From Rhizobium sp. (lineage in GTDB: Bacteria > Pseudomonadota > Alphaproteobacteria > Rhizobiales > Rhizobiaceae), in the NCBI GenBank assembly GCA_019739215.1, contig JAHHDR010000030.1, positions 1 through 64,000 of the forward strand: a stretch of DNA of 64,000 nt, given 5' to 3'. The first letter of the stretch is position 1; each line of letters begins with the position of its first letter. This document shows positions 38,839 through 48,665 of this stretch, piece by piece. A model generated the notes under the pieces. The model was given only the letters and a program-made list of their open reading frames with translations. It was not told the DNA's origin and made no database searches. The position numbers and the translations under genes are program-made.

Positions 38839-39123
38839 TCAACGACTGATGACGTCGGCCCATTCCGGGTGGCGCTCGACCTGGGACTTGAAGAACGGGC
38901 ATAGCGGGATGATCTTCCAGCCACCGTTACGGGCCTCATCGACGGCATGCTCGGCAAGGCGCGCGCCGACGCCCTGGCCGCGATAGATGTCCGGCACTTC
39001 CGTGTGATCGATGATGATCAGGCGCGGTGACGCACGCGAAAACGTCATGATAGCCTGCTGGCCCTCTGCGCCCACAACGTAACGGCCGCCCTTCGGGCTG
39101 TCCTCACCGCGGATATCATCCAT
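38839..39123 (-). CDS. Small GNAT-type acetyltransferase (YidJ/NATD1-like)
   Basis: A 94-residue single-domain protein. The region around residue 40 reads IIDHTEVPDIYRGQGVGARL, the acetyl-CoA-binding motif of compact GNATs, followed by IPLCPFFKSQVERHPEW, the conserved end of the NATD1/YidJ group. Probably an acetyltransferase for a small or protein substrate. It sits between ctaE and the DUF983 gene in the oxidase operon; a role in oxidase assembly is not established. Confidence 0.88.
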   Translation of the reverse strand: MDDIRGEDSPKGGRYVVGAEGQQAIMTFSRASPRLIIIDHTEVPDIYRGQGVGARLAEHAVDEARNGGWKIIPLCPFFKSQVERHPEWADVISR

Positions 39124-39204
39124 AAGCCTGCTCCAGGTCTCGAAACGAAAGCAGGCGGCCCCACTGGACCGCCCGTGTCATTAAATCATCTGCCGGCGCC
39201 GAGC

Positions 39205-40089
39205 TCAATGGGCGAGCGGCGCACCCCAGCCACCCCAGATATAGATGGAGAAGAAGAGGAACAGCCAGACGACGTCTACGAAATGCCAGTACCAGGCAGC
39301 CGCCTCGAAGCCGAAGTGCTTTTCCGGCGTGAAGCCGCCGGCAAGCGCCCGGAATAGGCAGACAAGCAGGAAGACCGTGCCGACGAAGACGTGGAAACCG
39401 TGGAAACCGGTCGCCATGAAAAAGGTCGCGCCGTAGATCGAATCGCGGAAGCCAAACGGCGCGTGCATGTACTCGTAGACCTGCACGTAGCTGAACAGCG
39501 CGCCAAGTGCGACTGTGAGGACCAGGCCCTGGATCAGGCCCTTGCGGTCGCCATGCAGCAGGGCGTGGTGCGCCCAGGTCACCGTCGTGCCCGAGAGCAG
39601 CAGGATGACGGTGTTGTAGAGCGGCAGGTGCCAGGGGTCCAGGACCTCGAGGCCCCTCGGCGGCCACTGCCCACCGAGGAACTCGGTACGGCTCGCCTGG
39701 ATGGCTTCGGATGCGTAGAGGCTGGCGTCGAAGAAGGCCCAGAACCAGGCAACGAAGAACATCACCTCAGAAGCGATGAACATGATCATGCCGTAGCGCA
39801 GGTGTATCGACACCACGCGGGTGTGATGGCCTTCATTGCCTTCCTTGATCGTGTCCGCCCACCAGGCGAACATCGAATAGAGCGTGATGACCAGACCGAT
39901 GGCGAACAGCCAGAACTTGAAGGTCGCCGCCATATCGATGCCGAAAAGCTGGAACTCCGCGCCCTGAAGCCAGCGCATGTAGCAGACCGCGCCGAACATG
40001 AGCACGAAGGCGCCGATCGAGCTCAGGATCGGCCACGGGCTCGGATCGATGATGTGATAGTCGTGTTGTTTGCCTTCAGCACTGGCCAT
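39205..40089 (-). CDS. ctaE: Cytochrome c oxidase subunit III
   Basis: A 294-residue integral protein with seven membrane helices. Typical segments: HDYHIIDPSPWPI at the N-terminus, FWAFFDASLY and LLSGTTVTWAHHALLHGDRK mid-chain, and the C-terminal EAAAWYWHFVDVVWLFLF. Subunit III stabilises the aa3 oxidase core and its proton uptake. Downstream of ctaG by 52 bases. No frameshift here. Confidence 0.97.
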   Translation of the reverse strand: MASAEGKQHDYHIIDPSPWPILSSIGAFVLMFGAVCYMRWLQGAEFQLFGIDMAATFKFWLFAIGLVITLYSMFAWWADTIKEGNEGHHTRVVSIHLRYGMIMFIASEVMFFVAWFWAFFDASLYASEAIQASRTEFLGGQWPPRGLEVLDPWHLPLYNTVILLLSGTTVTWAHHALLHGDRKGLIQGLVLTVALGALFSYVQVYEYMHAPFGFRDSIYGATFFMATGFHGFHVFVGTVFLLVCLFRALAGGFTPEKHFGFEAAAWYWHFVDVVWLFLFFSIYIWGGWGAPLAH

Positions 40090-40141
40090 GTCTTATCCCC
40101 GGCTATTTCCCCGCTGCGCGGCCCTCGGCCGCACAGCCGAA

Positions 40142-40747
40142 CTACAGATTCTGCGACTTGCCGTCCGCCTTGATTACCGCGACAGGCTGGGGCTTGTCAC
40201 TGGGGTAGAAGGTGTAGGACAGCGTGATGACTTTGAGATTCTTCGTTTCCGGCTGATCGACGATGTCCGGATCGACGAAGAAGACGACGGGCATGTCCCG
40301 CGTTTCACCGGGCTTGAGCGTCAGATCGGTGAAGCAGAAGCATTCGAGCTTGTTGAAATAGGCACCGGCCGCCATCGGCGTCACGTTGAACACGGCCCGG
40401 CCGGTCTCAACCTTGTCGGACGGATTGGTAATGCGGAAATTGACCTGCACCGTCTCGCCGATCTTCGGCTCGACGAAGCGGTCGACGGCCTCGAATCCCC
40501 AGCTCAACTGCGACGCCATGTTGGTATCAAGTTCGACACGAATCTTGCGGTCGAGGATGACCGAGGACGCCTGCTCTACCCGCTGCGTCGTGCCATTATA
40601 GCCGGTCACACGGCAGAACATGTCGTAGAGCGGCACGGCTGCGTAGCTCATGCCGACCATGGAGGCGACGAACACACCGCAGGCAATCACCACCGCGGTA
40701 TTGTTGCGACCCTTGACCTTGCTGTCCTGGGCAGTCTGGATGCTCAT
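40142..40747 (-). CDS. ctaG: Cytochrome c oxidase assembly protein CtaG/Cox11
   Basis: A 201-residue copper chaperone that loads CuB of subunit I. One N-terminal membrane helix (~residues 15-37) anchors a periplasmic immunoglobulin-like domain; the copper-binding CFCF occurs in [17 protein letters not shown] near residue 140, and the P-V-V-F-F-V-D-P motif near 160. Its ATG overlaps the coxF stop by four bases. Confidence 0.97.
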   Translation of the reverse strand: MSIQTAQDSKVKGRNNTAVVIACGVFVASMVGMSYAAVPLYDMFCRVTGYNGTTQRVEQASSVILDRKIRVELDTNMASQLSWGFEAVDRFVEPKIGETVQVNFRITNPSDKVETGRAVFNVTPMAAGAYFNKLECFCFTDLTLKPGETRDMPVVFFVDPDIVDQPETKNLKVITLSYTFYPSDKPQPVAVIKADGKSQNL

Positions 40748-40887
40748 TGTGCGGCTCCGGGTACCATCTTGATGATCGTAACGGCATAGAAGATCACGAC
40801 GAGAGCGCCGAGCGCCACTGCGATCGCGATGCTGCGATTGCGCCTCGATTTGCGCTGCGCATCGGTCAGATCGACTTTCTCGATCAT
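40744..40887 (-). CDS. coxF: CoxF-like small membrane protein
   Basis: A 47-residue protein beginning [18 protein letters not shown], followed by a single membrane helix ([20 protein letters not shown]) and ending MVPGAAQ. GGAGG lies eight bases before the ATG at 40887. It sits between ctaB (one base away) and ctaG (four-base overlap), exactly where alphaproteobacteria encode CoxF. Role in oxidase assembly inferred from position. Confidence 0.88.
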   Translation of the reverse strand: MIEKVDLTDAQRKSRRNRSIAIAVALGALVVIFYAVTIIKMVPGAAQ

Positions 40888-40888
40888 G

Positions 40889-41847
40889 TCATAGGCCTCC
40901 CTTCAGGCCCGCCCATAGCGTGATCGCGTAATGATCGACCATGAGACAGGAGAAGATGGCGAAGAGATACAGGATGGAATAGGCGAAGAGTTTCTTTGCC
41001 GGCACCATGTTGGCGTCGCCATCGGGCATCCGGCGACAGAGAATCGACAGCCAAATGAACGCGGCACCCAACACGCCGGCGACCGCGCCATAGGCGACCG
41101 AGGCGAAGCCAAGCACGGCAGGCGCGATGCCGGCCGCCGCCGTCAAAACGGCATAGATCACGATCTGGTCCTTGGTGACCTTTTCGCCGGACACGTTCGG
41201 CAGCATCGGCACGCCGACGGCGCCGTAGTCGCGCATCTTGAAGAGCGCGAGCGCCCAGAAATGTGCCGGGGTCCACAGGAAGATGATCAGGAACAGGACG
41301 ATGCTCTCGATCGACACCCCGCCCGTGACCGCGGCCCAGCCGATCATCGGCGGAAATGCGCCGGCGGCGCCACCGATCACGATGTTCTGCGGCGTCCAGC
41401 GCTTGAGCCACATCGTATAGATGACGGCGTAGAAGAAGATGGTGAAGGCGAGCAGGCCTGCGGCAAGCCTATTGACGGCCAGGCCGAGCACCACGACCGA
41501 GAAACCAGAGAGCGTGATGCCGAAGGCGAGCGCCTCGCCCGGCAATATCCGACCGGACGGGAATCGGGCGGCCCGCTGTGCGGGTCATCACGGCGTCGAT
41601 ATCGGCGTCGTACCACATGTTGAGCGCGCCCGAGGCGCCAGCGCCCGACGGCAATGCACAGGATCGCGATGAAGCCGATGACCGGATTGATGTGGCCGGG
41701 AGCAACTAGCATGCCGGCGAGCGCCGTGAAGATGACGAGCGACATCACCCGCGGCTTGAGAAGCTCGAAATAGTCACGGAACGTCGCTTCCGAGATCCGG
41801 ATCGGATCGGTCGCCGTCACGCTTGCTTCGCTTTCGATCAACGCCAT
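40889..41847 (-). CDS. ctaB: Protohaem IX farnesyltransferase (frameshifted as read)
   Basis: A ~318-residue membrane prenyltransferase making haem O, the precursor of haem A. The N-terminus includes [18 protein letters not shown]; after an extra base near 41647 the chain continues [18 protein letters not shown] with the catalytic acidic motif, then past a second shift near 41575 to [13 protein letters not shown] and the downstream motif [15 protein letters not shown]. About eight membrane helices. The reconstructed length is exactly typical. Gene order ctaD-ctaB-coxF-ctaG is standard. Confidence 0.93.
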
Positions 41848-41854
41848 GAAATCA

Positions 41855-43602
<1,748 letters not shown>

Positions 43603-43626
43603 TGTGGTCACTTTCCTTCAGAAAAA

Positions 43627-44508
43627 TCAGTTTGCGCCAGCGACATCAACGGACTTGGAGCCGTCGACGGCGGCCAGCAGGGCCTTGTTGGCACCGGACA
43701 GGTCGGTCGCCGCGGCTGCAAGCCAGGCCTGGTACTTGTCTTCGGAAACGACCCGGATGGCGATGGGCATGAACGCATGGTCCTTGCCGCACAGCTCCGA
43801 ACACTGGCCGTAGTAGAGGCCTTCGCGATCCGCCTTGAACCATGTCTCGTTCATCCGGCCCGGAACGGCGTCGATCTTGATGCCGAAGGACGGCATGGCG
43901 AAAGCGTGGATCACATCTTCGGGATCGGCGGTGACGATCAAACGCACGACCTTGCCGACCGGGATGACGAGGTCGTTGTCGACGGCCAGAAGGCGCGGAT
44001 AGGCGGCCTTGTCTTCCTTGCCGTAGCTCGCACGGTCCTTGTCCTCAAGGATCAGCGAATCGAAGGACGGGCCACTCTCGACGGAGGTGTATTCGTAGGA
44101 CCACTTCCACTGCGTGGCGATCGCCTTTAGCGTCAGGTCCGGCTTCTCCGGCAGGGTGAGCTGGTTGGTCAGAATCTGGAACGAGGGCACCGCGAAGAAC
44201 AGCAGAATGACCACCGGGCCGACGGTCCAGACGACCTCGATCAGGGTGTTGTGGCTCGTCTTGGAGGGAACCGGATTGGCCGAGCGGCGGAACTTGACCG
44301 AGACGATCACCAGGAGGGCGAGGACGAACAGCGTGATGGGAACAATGAACCACAGTGTATAGTGGTTGAACCAGCGCACTTCAGATGCCAGACTTGTCGC
44401 GGCCGCCTGGAGATCAAGCTGCCACGGATGCGGCTGATCTGCGAGAGCGCTTGTCGCAGACAGAAGGCCGGAACAGAAGGCCAGCGCCGCAAGAGCTTTG
44501 GTGTTCAC
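43627..44508 (-). CDS. ctaC: Cytochrome c oxidase subunit II
   Basis: A 293-residue protein with a cleaved signal (LAFCSGLLSATSALA), two membrane helices (~45-68 and 85-105) and a periplasmic cupredoxin domain. The CuA ligands are in DVIHAFAMPSFG and YYGQCSELCGKDHAFMPI near residue 230. WQWKWSYEY-like QWKWSYEYTS is the electron-entry region. GTG at 44508 has GGGGAGA at good distance; the frame opens further to 44625 without support. First gene of the oxidase operon. An FNR/FixK-type box lies 20 bases upstream. Confidence 0.96.
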   Translation of the reverse strand: MNTKALAALAFCSGLLSATSALADQPHPWQLDLQAAATSLASEVRWFNHYTLWFIVPITLFVLALLVIVSVKFRRSANPVPSKTSHNTLIEVVWTVGPVVILLFFAVPSFQILTNQLTLPEKPDLTLKAIATQWKWSYEYTSVESGPSFDSLILEDKDRASYGKEDKAAYPRLLAVDNDLVIPVGKVVRLIVTADPEDVIHAFAMPSFGIKIDAVPGRMNETWFKADREGLYYGQCSELCGKDHAFMPIAIRVVSEDKYQAWLAAAATDLSGANKALLAAVDGSKSVDVAGAN

Positions 44509-44897
44509 GAATATTCTCCCCAAGTGTTTGATCCGGGTCAAACCTAGAACGCAGAATCCCTGCAATAAGGCCCTCTTAAAACCATAGTTTTCGGCGTGCC
44601 GCAACAGGCACGTCCGCGGTTTCATGCGGCATTTTTGCGCAATATCAAGCCCTTCAATCCTACTCCAGCATCAAGATCATGGCCAGCGCGAATTCCTCAT
44701 TGCCGTCAGCGGTTTGCCGCCTTTCCGCCTCACTGGTGGTATTGAAGCTTGGGGCCGGACGGCGGGCGTCTGGTCAGGGCGGCGCAAGGCCGGTCGACCA
44801 GGTTGGGCCCGCGTGCGGAAGCGCACATGGAAAAAGGCGTGGTCGCGCGCTCCGACCGCACTATGATAGCGATCCATGATTCGAAGCCGAGGTCCTT
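44509..44897. other. 389-bp divergent region between ctaC and ialB
   Basis: No gene supported. It holds the FNR/FixK-like box (44528-44541), GANTC sites (GAATC at 44554, GATTC at 44878) that the CcrM methylase would modify, and two small stems (GTGCC-GCAACA-GGCAC, then CCGC-N8-GCGG followed by five T) around 44597-44635. The stems could form a plus-strand terminator or small RNA end. The ialB and ctaC promoters must lie here. Confidence 0.6.
44528..44541. promoter_or_regulatory. FNR/FixK-type box upstream of ctaC
   Basis: TTGATCCGGGTCAA matches the FNR/FixK consensus TTGAT-N4-ATCAA with one mismatch and is symmetric apart from that base. Its centre is about 26 bases before the ctaC start codon, close enough to overlap the promoter or early transcript, which suits repression of the aa3 oxidase at low oxygen rather than activation. 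The regulator is not encoded in this window. Confidence 0.65.
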
Positions 44898-45452
44898 ATG
44901 GTTTTTCGTAGTCTCCCGCGCACGCTCGCCGTGGCCCTCGCCCTGTCGTCGGCCGCCTTGCCCGCCATGGCCCAGCAGCAGACGCAGCAGCCATCGCAGC
45001 AGCCGGGCGTGGTGAAGTCCAACCATGGCGCCTGGTCGATCGTTTGCGACACACCCGCCGGCGCCAATGGCGAACAATGCGCGCTGATGCAGAACGTGAT
45101 CGCCGACGACCGGCCCGAGGTCGGCCTGTCCGTCGTGATCCTCAAGACCGCGGACCGCAAGGCCACCATCCTGCGCGTGCTCGCGCCGCTTGGCGTGCTG
45201 CTGCCCAACGGGCTCGGCCTGAATGTCGATGGCAACGATATCGGCAAGGCCTATTTCGTCCGCTGCTTCTCCGATGGCTGCTATTCGGAAGTCGTGCTCG
45301 ACGACACCAAGGTCAAGGATGACGAGCAGACGCTGAAGGTGCTGCTCGCCGGAAAGACCGCGACCTTCATCGTCTTCCAATCGCCCGAGGAGGGCGTCGG
45401 TATTCCCGTCGACCTGAATGGTTTCCGCGCGGGGTACGAGGCGCTGCCGTAG
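44898..45452 (+). CDS. Invasion-associated locus B (IalB) family protein
   Basis: A 184-residue exported protein. The signal peptide ends near AMA (residue ~24), followed by a glutamine-rich linker (QQQTQQPSQQPG). The IalB domain has GAWSIVCDTPAGANGEQCAL, LPNGLGLNVDG and YFVRCFSDGCYSEVVLDD, with four conserved cysteines likely paired. First studied in Bartonella erythrocyte invasion, but widespread in free-living rhizobia, where its role is unclear. GAGG precedes the ATG. Divergent from ctaC. Confidence 0.88.
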   Translation: MVFRSLPRTLAVALALSSAALPAMAQQQTQQPSQQPGVVKSNHGAWSIVCDTPAGANGEQCALMQNVIADDRPEVGLSVVILKTADRKATILRVLAPLGVLLPNGLGLNVDGNDIGKAYFVRCFSDGCYSEVVLDDTKVKDDEQTLKVLLAGKTATFIVFQSPEEGVGIPVDLNGFRAGYEALP

Positions 45453-45863
45453 TCAATCGGGGTCGGCAGGTGAGATGAGTTTGATTGTCGGAAAATATGT
45501 GCGATATTTCGAAACGTCCCGCGTGAGAAGCGGGACGCCAATCGTGGCGGCGTGAGCGCCAATGAAGAAGTCTGGTAGAACACCCGTGCGAGTTCCACCT
45601 GCCCGCCGGTATCGAATGAACGCTTTCCCTGCCAGGAAAAGCGCGGCCTTCGGAATATCCACGATGTCAAGGTCGGCTTGCGCAATGAAATTGTCCAATT
45701 CCTCTATGGCGGAATAGCGAGCCGACAATTCTGCGTAGATTATGCTGTTGATGAGTAACCGCCCCTTCAATGAGGCAGCCAGGAGAGTGGAGCTCGATCG
45801 AGCCGCCCACTCGGAATCATTGGCAGCAACATCAATCAGCACATTTGAGTCGACAATTATCAA
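45453..45863 (-). CDS. PIN-domain toxin (VapC-like)
   Basis: A 136-residue PIN ribonuclease. Acidic active-site residues appear in VDSNVLIDVAAND (Asp5), YAELSARY (Glu ~44) and LPDFFIGAHA (Asp ~97), with LLTRDVSKYR near 114. Its start overlaps the AbrB-type antitoxin stop by four bases. VapC toxins cut tRNA or rRNA when freed from the antitoxin. The pair lies between ialB and tldD, two genes otherwise typical of this chromosomal block, so it is likely an insertion. Confidence 0.9.
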   Translation of the reverse strand: MIIVDSNVLIDVAANDSEWAARSSSTLLAASLKGRLLINSIIYAELSARYSAIEELDNFIAQADLDIVDIPKAALFLAGKAFIRYRRAGGTRTGVLPDFFIGAHAATIGVPLLTRDVSKYRTYFPTIKLISPADPD

Positions 45864-46093
45864 TCTTCACCGCGGAGCAAAGCCATGATTTCATCGGTGC
45901 TGGGGCCTGGTCCCGCATGCCCGCGAAGCCTCTCGAATCTGTCCAAAGGCTTGGCATCATTGGCCGGGACCAGCACGATACTACCGTTTTCGGCGCGCTT
46001 GAAGTCCACGACACTGCCGGGTGCAATACCGAGATAGTCCCGGACCGCTTTGGGAATAGTCACCTGGCCCTTTGCCGTCACTGTCGTCGCCAT
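45860..46093 (-). CDS. AbrB/MazE-type antitoxin
   Basis: A 77-residue protein with an N-terminal AbrB swapped-hairpin DNA-binding domain (TVTAKGQVTIPKAVRDYLGI, then GSVVDFKRAENG) and a C-terminal tail (DEIMALLRGED) that would wrap the PIN toxin. ATG at 46093 has GGAGCGGGG upstream; the frame opens at 46123. The dimer likely represses its own promoter. Four-base overlap with the toxin gene. Confidence 0.9.
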   Translation of the reverse strand: MATTVTAKGQVTIPKAVRDYLGIAPGSVVDFKRAENGSIVLVPANDAKPLDRFERLRGHAGPGPSTDEIMALLRGED

Positions 46094-46216
46094 AACCCCG
46101 CTCCGGTAATACCTCGTTCTCACATTGTATTACCGCTTGCTTGAATCCACAAGGGGCGTCTCCACTTGCCACACCATGCCCGCGGACATACATGGGTAGC
46201 GAAACAAATCAGGACG

Positions 46217-47638
46217 ATGACCGTGAAAACCGACCTTCTCTCCAATTTCGACATCAGCGAAGCGGCGGTCGAGTCCTTCGTGTCCGATACGCTCAAGGGC
46301 GCCGACGACGGCGAACTCTATCTCGAATATTCGCAATCGGAGTCGCTGACCTTCGACAATGGCCGCCTTAAGGGCGGCAGCTTCAACACAGACCAGGGTT
46401 TTGGCCTGCGCGCGGTGGCCGGCGAGGCAGTCGGCTACGCGCATTCCGGCGAAATGTCCGAGGGTGCGCTCAAGCGCGCCGGCGAGGCGGTCACCGCGGT
46501 CACGCGAGGCTATTCCGGCAGCTATGCGGCCGCGCCGGCCCGGACCAATTCCCGGCGGTACGGCGACGAGAACCCGATTGGCGCGCCGAGTTTCGAGGAG
46601 AAGGTGACGCTGCTGACGGAGATCGACAGCTACCTGCGCGCCGCCGACCCCAAGGTTCGACAGGTCACCGCGTCGATTGCGGCGTCTTGGGAGACGATCG
46701 AGATCATCCGCGCCGACGGCAGCCGGATGCGCGACATCCGGCCGATGACACGGATGAACTTCTCGGTGGTGACCGGCGAAGGCACGAAACAGGAGAGCGG
46801 CTCCTACGGCTTCGGCGGCCGCAAGCCATTCTCGGAAATCCTCACCGAGGAAAGCTGGAAGTCGGGCGCCGACGAGGCGTTGCGCCAGGCGCTGGTCAAC
46901 CTGTCGGCCGACGACGCGCCGGCAGGCGCGATGGATGTCGTGCTCGGCAACGGCTGGCCGGGGGTGATGCTGCATGAAGCGGTGGGACACGGACTGGAAG
47001 GCGATTTCAACCGCAAGAAGACATCCGCCTTCGCCGGGCTGATGGGCGAAATGGTGGCCGCTCCCGGCGTCACGGTGGTCGACGACGGCACGATCGACGG
47101 TGCGCGCGGTTCGATCACGATCGACGACGAGGGCACTGCCGCCGGCTACAACGTCCTGATCGAGGACGGCAGGCTCGTGGGCTACATGCAGGACCGGCAG
47201 AATGCCCGTCTCATGGGCATGAAGGCGACCGGCAACGGGCGCCGGCAATCCTATGCCCATGTGCCGATGCCGCGCATGACAAACACCTACATGCTGTCGG
47301 GCGACAAGACGGCAGAGGAAATCATCGCCTCGGTCAAGAAGGGGCTCTACGCCGTATCCTTCGGTGGCGGCCAGGTCGACATTACCTCGGGCAAGTTCGT
47401 GTTTTCCTGCACCGAGGCCTACATGATCGAAAACGGCAGGATCGGCCGGCCGGTCAAGGGTGCAATGCTGATCGGCAACGGACCCGACGCCATGAAGCGC
47501 ATCACCATGGTCGGCAACGACACCAAGCTCGACACCGGAATCGGCAATTGCGGCAAGGGCGGCCAGTGGGTGCCGGTGGGTGTCGGCCAGCCGCATCTGA
47601 GGATGAACGACGTCACCGTGGGCGGCACGCGGACCTGA
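46217..47638 (+). CDS. tldD: TldD metalloprotease
   Basis: A 473-residue protein of the TldD/PmbA (U62) family. The zinc motif HEAVGHGLEGDF near residue 252 has the HExxxH pattern; a later Cys in FVFSCTEAYMIENGRIG near 400 and GNCGKGGQWVPVGVGQP are family signatures. TldD acts with TldE/PmbA to degrade unfolded peptides and process some modified peptides; the partner is not in this window. ATG at 46217 has AGGA upstream. Confidence 0.95.
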   Translation: MTVKTDLLSNFDISEAAVESFVSDTLKGADDGELYLEYSQSESLTFDNGRLKGGSFNTDQGFGLRAVAGEAVGYAHSGEMSEGALKRAGEAVTAVTRGYSGSYAAAPARTNSRRYGDENPIGAPSFEEKVTLLTEIDSYLRAADPKVRQVTASIAASWETIEIIRADGSRMRDIRPMTRMNFSVVTGEGTKQESGSYGFGGRKPFSEILTEESWKSGADEALRQALVNLSADDAPAGAMDVVLGNGWPGVMLHEAVGHGLEGDFNRKKTSAFAGLMGEMVAAPGVTVVDDGTIDGARGSITIDDEGTAAGYNVLIEDGRLVGYMQDRQNARLMGMKATGNGRRQSYAHVPMPRMTNTYMLSGDKTAEEIIASVKKGLYAVSFGGGQVDITSGKFVFSCTEAYMIENGRIGRPVKGAMLIGNGPDAMKRITMVGNDTKLDTGIGNCGKGGQWVPVGVGQPHLRMNDVTVGGTRT

Positions 47639-47641
47639 CCG

Positions 47642-48526
47642 TCACGTCCGGTCGAGCAGCCAGTCCGCGAGCAGGCGCGCCGCCGGCCGCTCCGCGATGC
47701 CGGGGGTCGAGACGAGGTAGAATGCATCCCTCGGCACGAGCGGGGCAATGTCCAGCTCGACCATCCGGCCTTCGCGCACAAGATCGCCGGTGATCGATTC
47801 CCATCCCAGCATCACGCCCTGCCCGTCCAGCGCGGCCTGCGTCGCCTGCACGTAGTTGGTGAAGCGCCGGCTGGGCGCCCGCCCCTCGGCCAGCCTCAGG
47901 CTCCTGAGATAGGCCGGCCAGCCGATCCAGGCCTGATCGTCGGCTGCGACATGCAACAGGGTGGCTTGGTTGACGGCGATGCTGTCTGCCACCATCCGGT
48001 CCCGATAGGCGGCACTGCAGACCGGCACGACACGCTCGTCGAACAGTTTTTCCACCACGCCATCCGCCCATTTGCCATCGCCATAGCGGATCGCCAGATC
48101 GATCGCGGGGTTGAGCCGCGGGGCGCCCTGCTGGGTGGTCATGACATTGACGCTGGCCAGCGGATGCTCGGCCGAAAATCGCGCCAACCGCGGCATCAGC
48201 CAGTAAGTTGCGACGCCGACCGAGCAGGCGACCGTCGTCGATTCCTCGCTGGCCTGCATCCTGCCGATATGGTCGATCGCGTCGGCGATGCGACCCAGGC
48301 CCTCGATGACGGCATTCTCGAGGATGCGGCCGGCCTCGGTGCGTGTCGCGGGCCGCGTCGAGCGGTCGAGCAGCCGCGTTCCGACATGATCCTCGAGCTG
48401 GCGAAGCGACTGGCTGACCGCCGGCTGCGTAACGTTCAGCTCCGCCGCCGCACGCTGCACGCTGCCGCAGCGGATCACGGCCTCGAAGACCGTGAGAAGG
48501 CGGAGCGGCGGCAGGGATGATCGCAT
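47642..48526 (-). CDS. LysR-type regulator, GcvA-like, beside gamma-butyrobetaine hydroxylase
   Basis: A 294-residue LysR-type protein with its HTH at ~5-65 (SVQRAAAELNVTQPAVSQSL) and an effector domain from ~90. The stop lies four bases from the tldD stop (converging). It is divergent from a gamma-butyrobetaine dioxygenase gene across 139 AT-rich bases, so it probably responds to carnitine-pathway compounds. ATG at 48526 chosen; TTG just before it is an alternative. Confidence 0.88.
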   Translation of the reverse strand: MRSSLPPLRLLTVFEAVIRCGSVQRAAAELNVTQPAVSQSLRQLEDHVGTRLLDRSTRPATRTEAGRILENAVIEGLGRIADAIDHIGRMQASEESTTVACSVGVATYWLMPRLARFSAEHPLASVNVMTTQQGAPRLNPAIDLAIRYGDGKWADGVVEKLFDERVVPVCSAAYRDRMVADSIAVNQATLLHVAADDQAWIGWPAYLRSLRLAEGRAPSRRFTNYVQATQAALDGQGVMLGWESITGDLVREGRMVELDIAPLVPRDAFYLVSTPGIAERPAARLLADWLLDRT

Positions 48527-48530
48527 CAAT

Positions 48531-48546
48531 ATAATTCCTGGGTTAT
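48531..48546. promoter_or_regulatory. Candidate LysR operator
   Basis: ATAATTCCTGGGTTAT contains the dyad ATAA-N8-TTAT, resembling a T-N11-A LysR box. It sits five bases in front of the regulator's start and ~120 bases from the divergent dioxygenase gene, where LysR proteins bind for autoregulation. Confidence 0.4.
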
Positions 48547-48665
48547 TTTATGATAGAATTTTCCTCTCTTCATGAAAAGCCATTTTCCCAGTAATCACAG
48601 CATGTCAGTCGGCAAAAGGCTCCCCGGGACCGCGCCGCTTAAATATTAGCCAGGCAGGATAAAAA

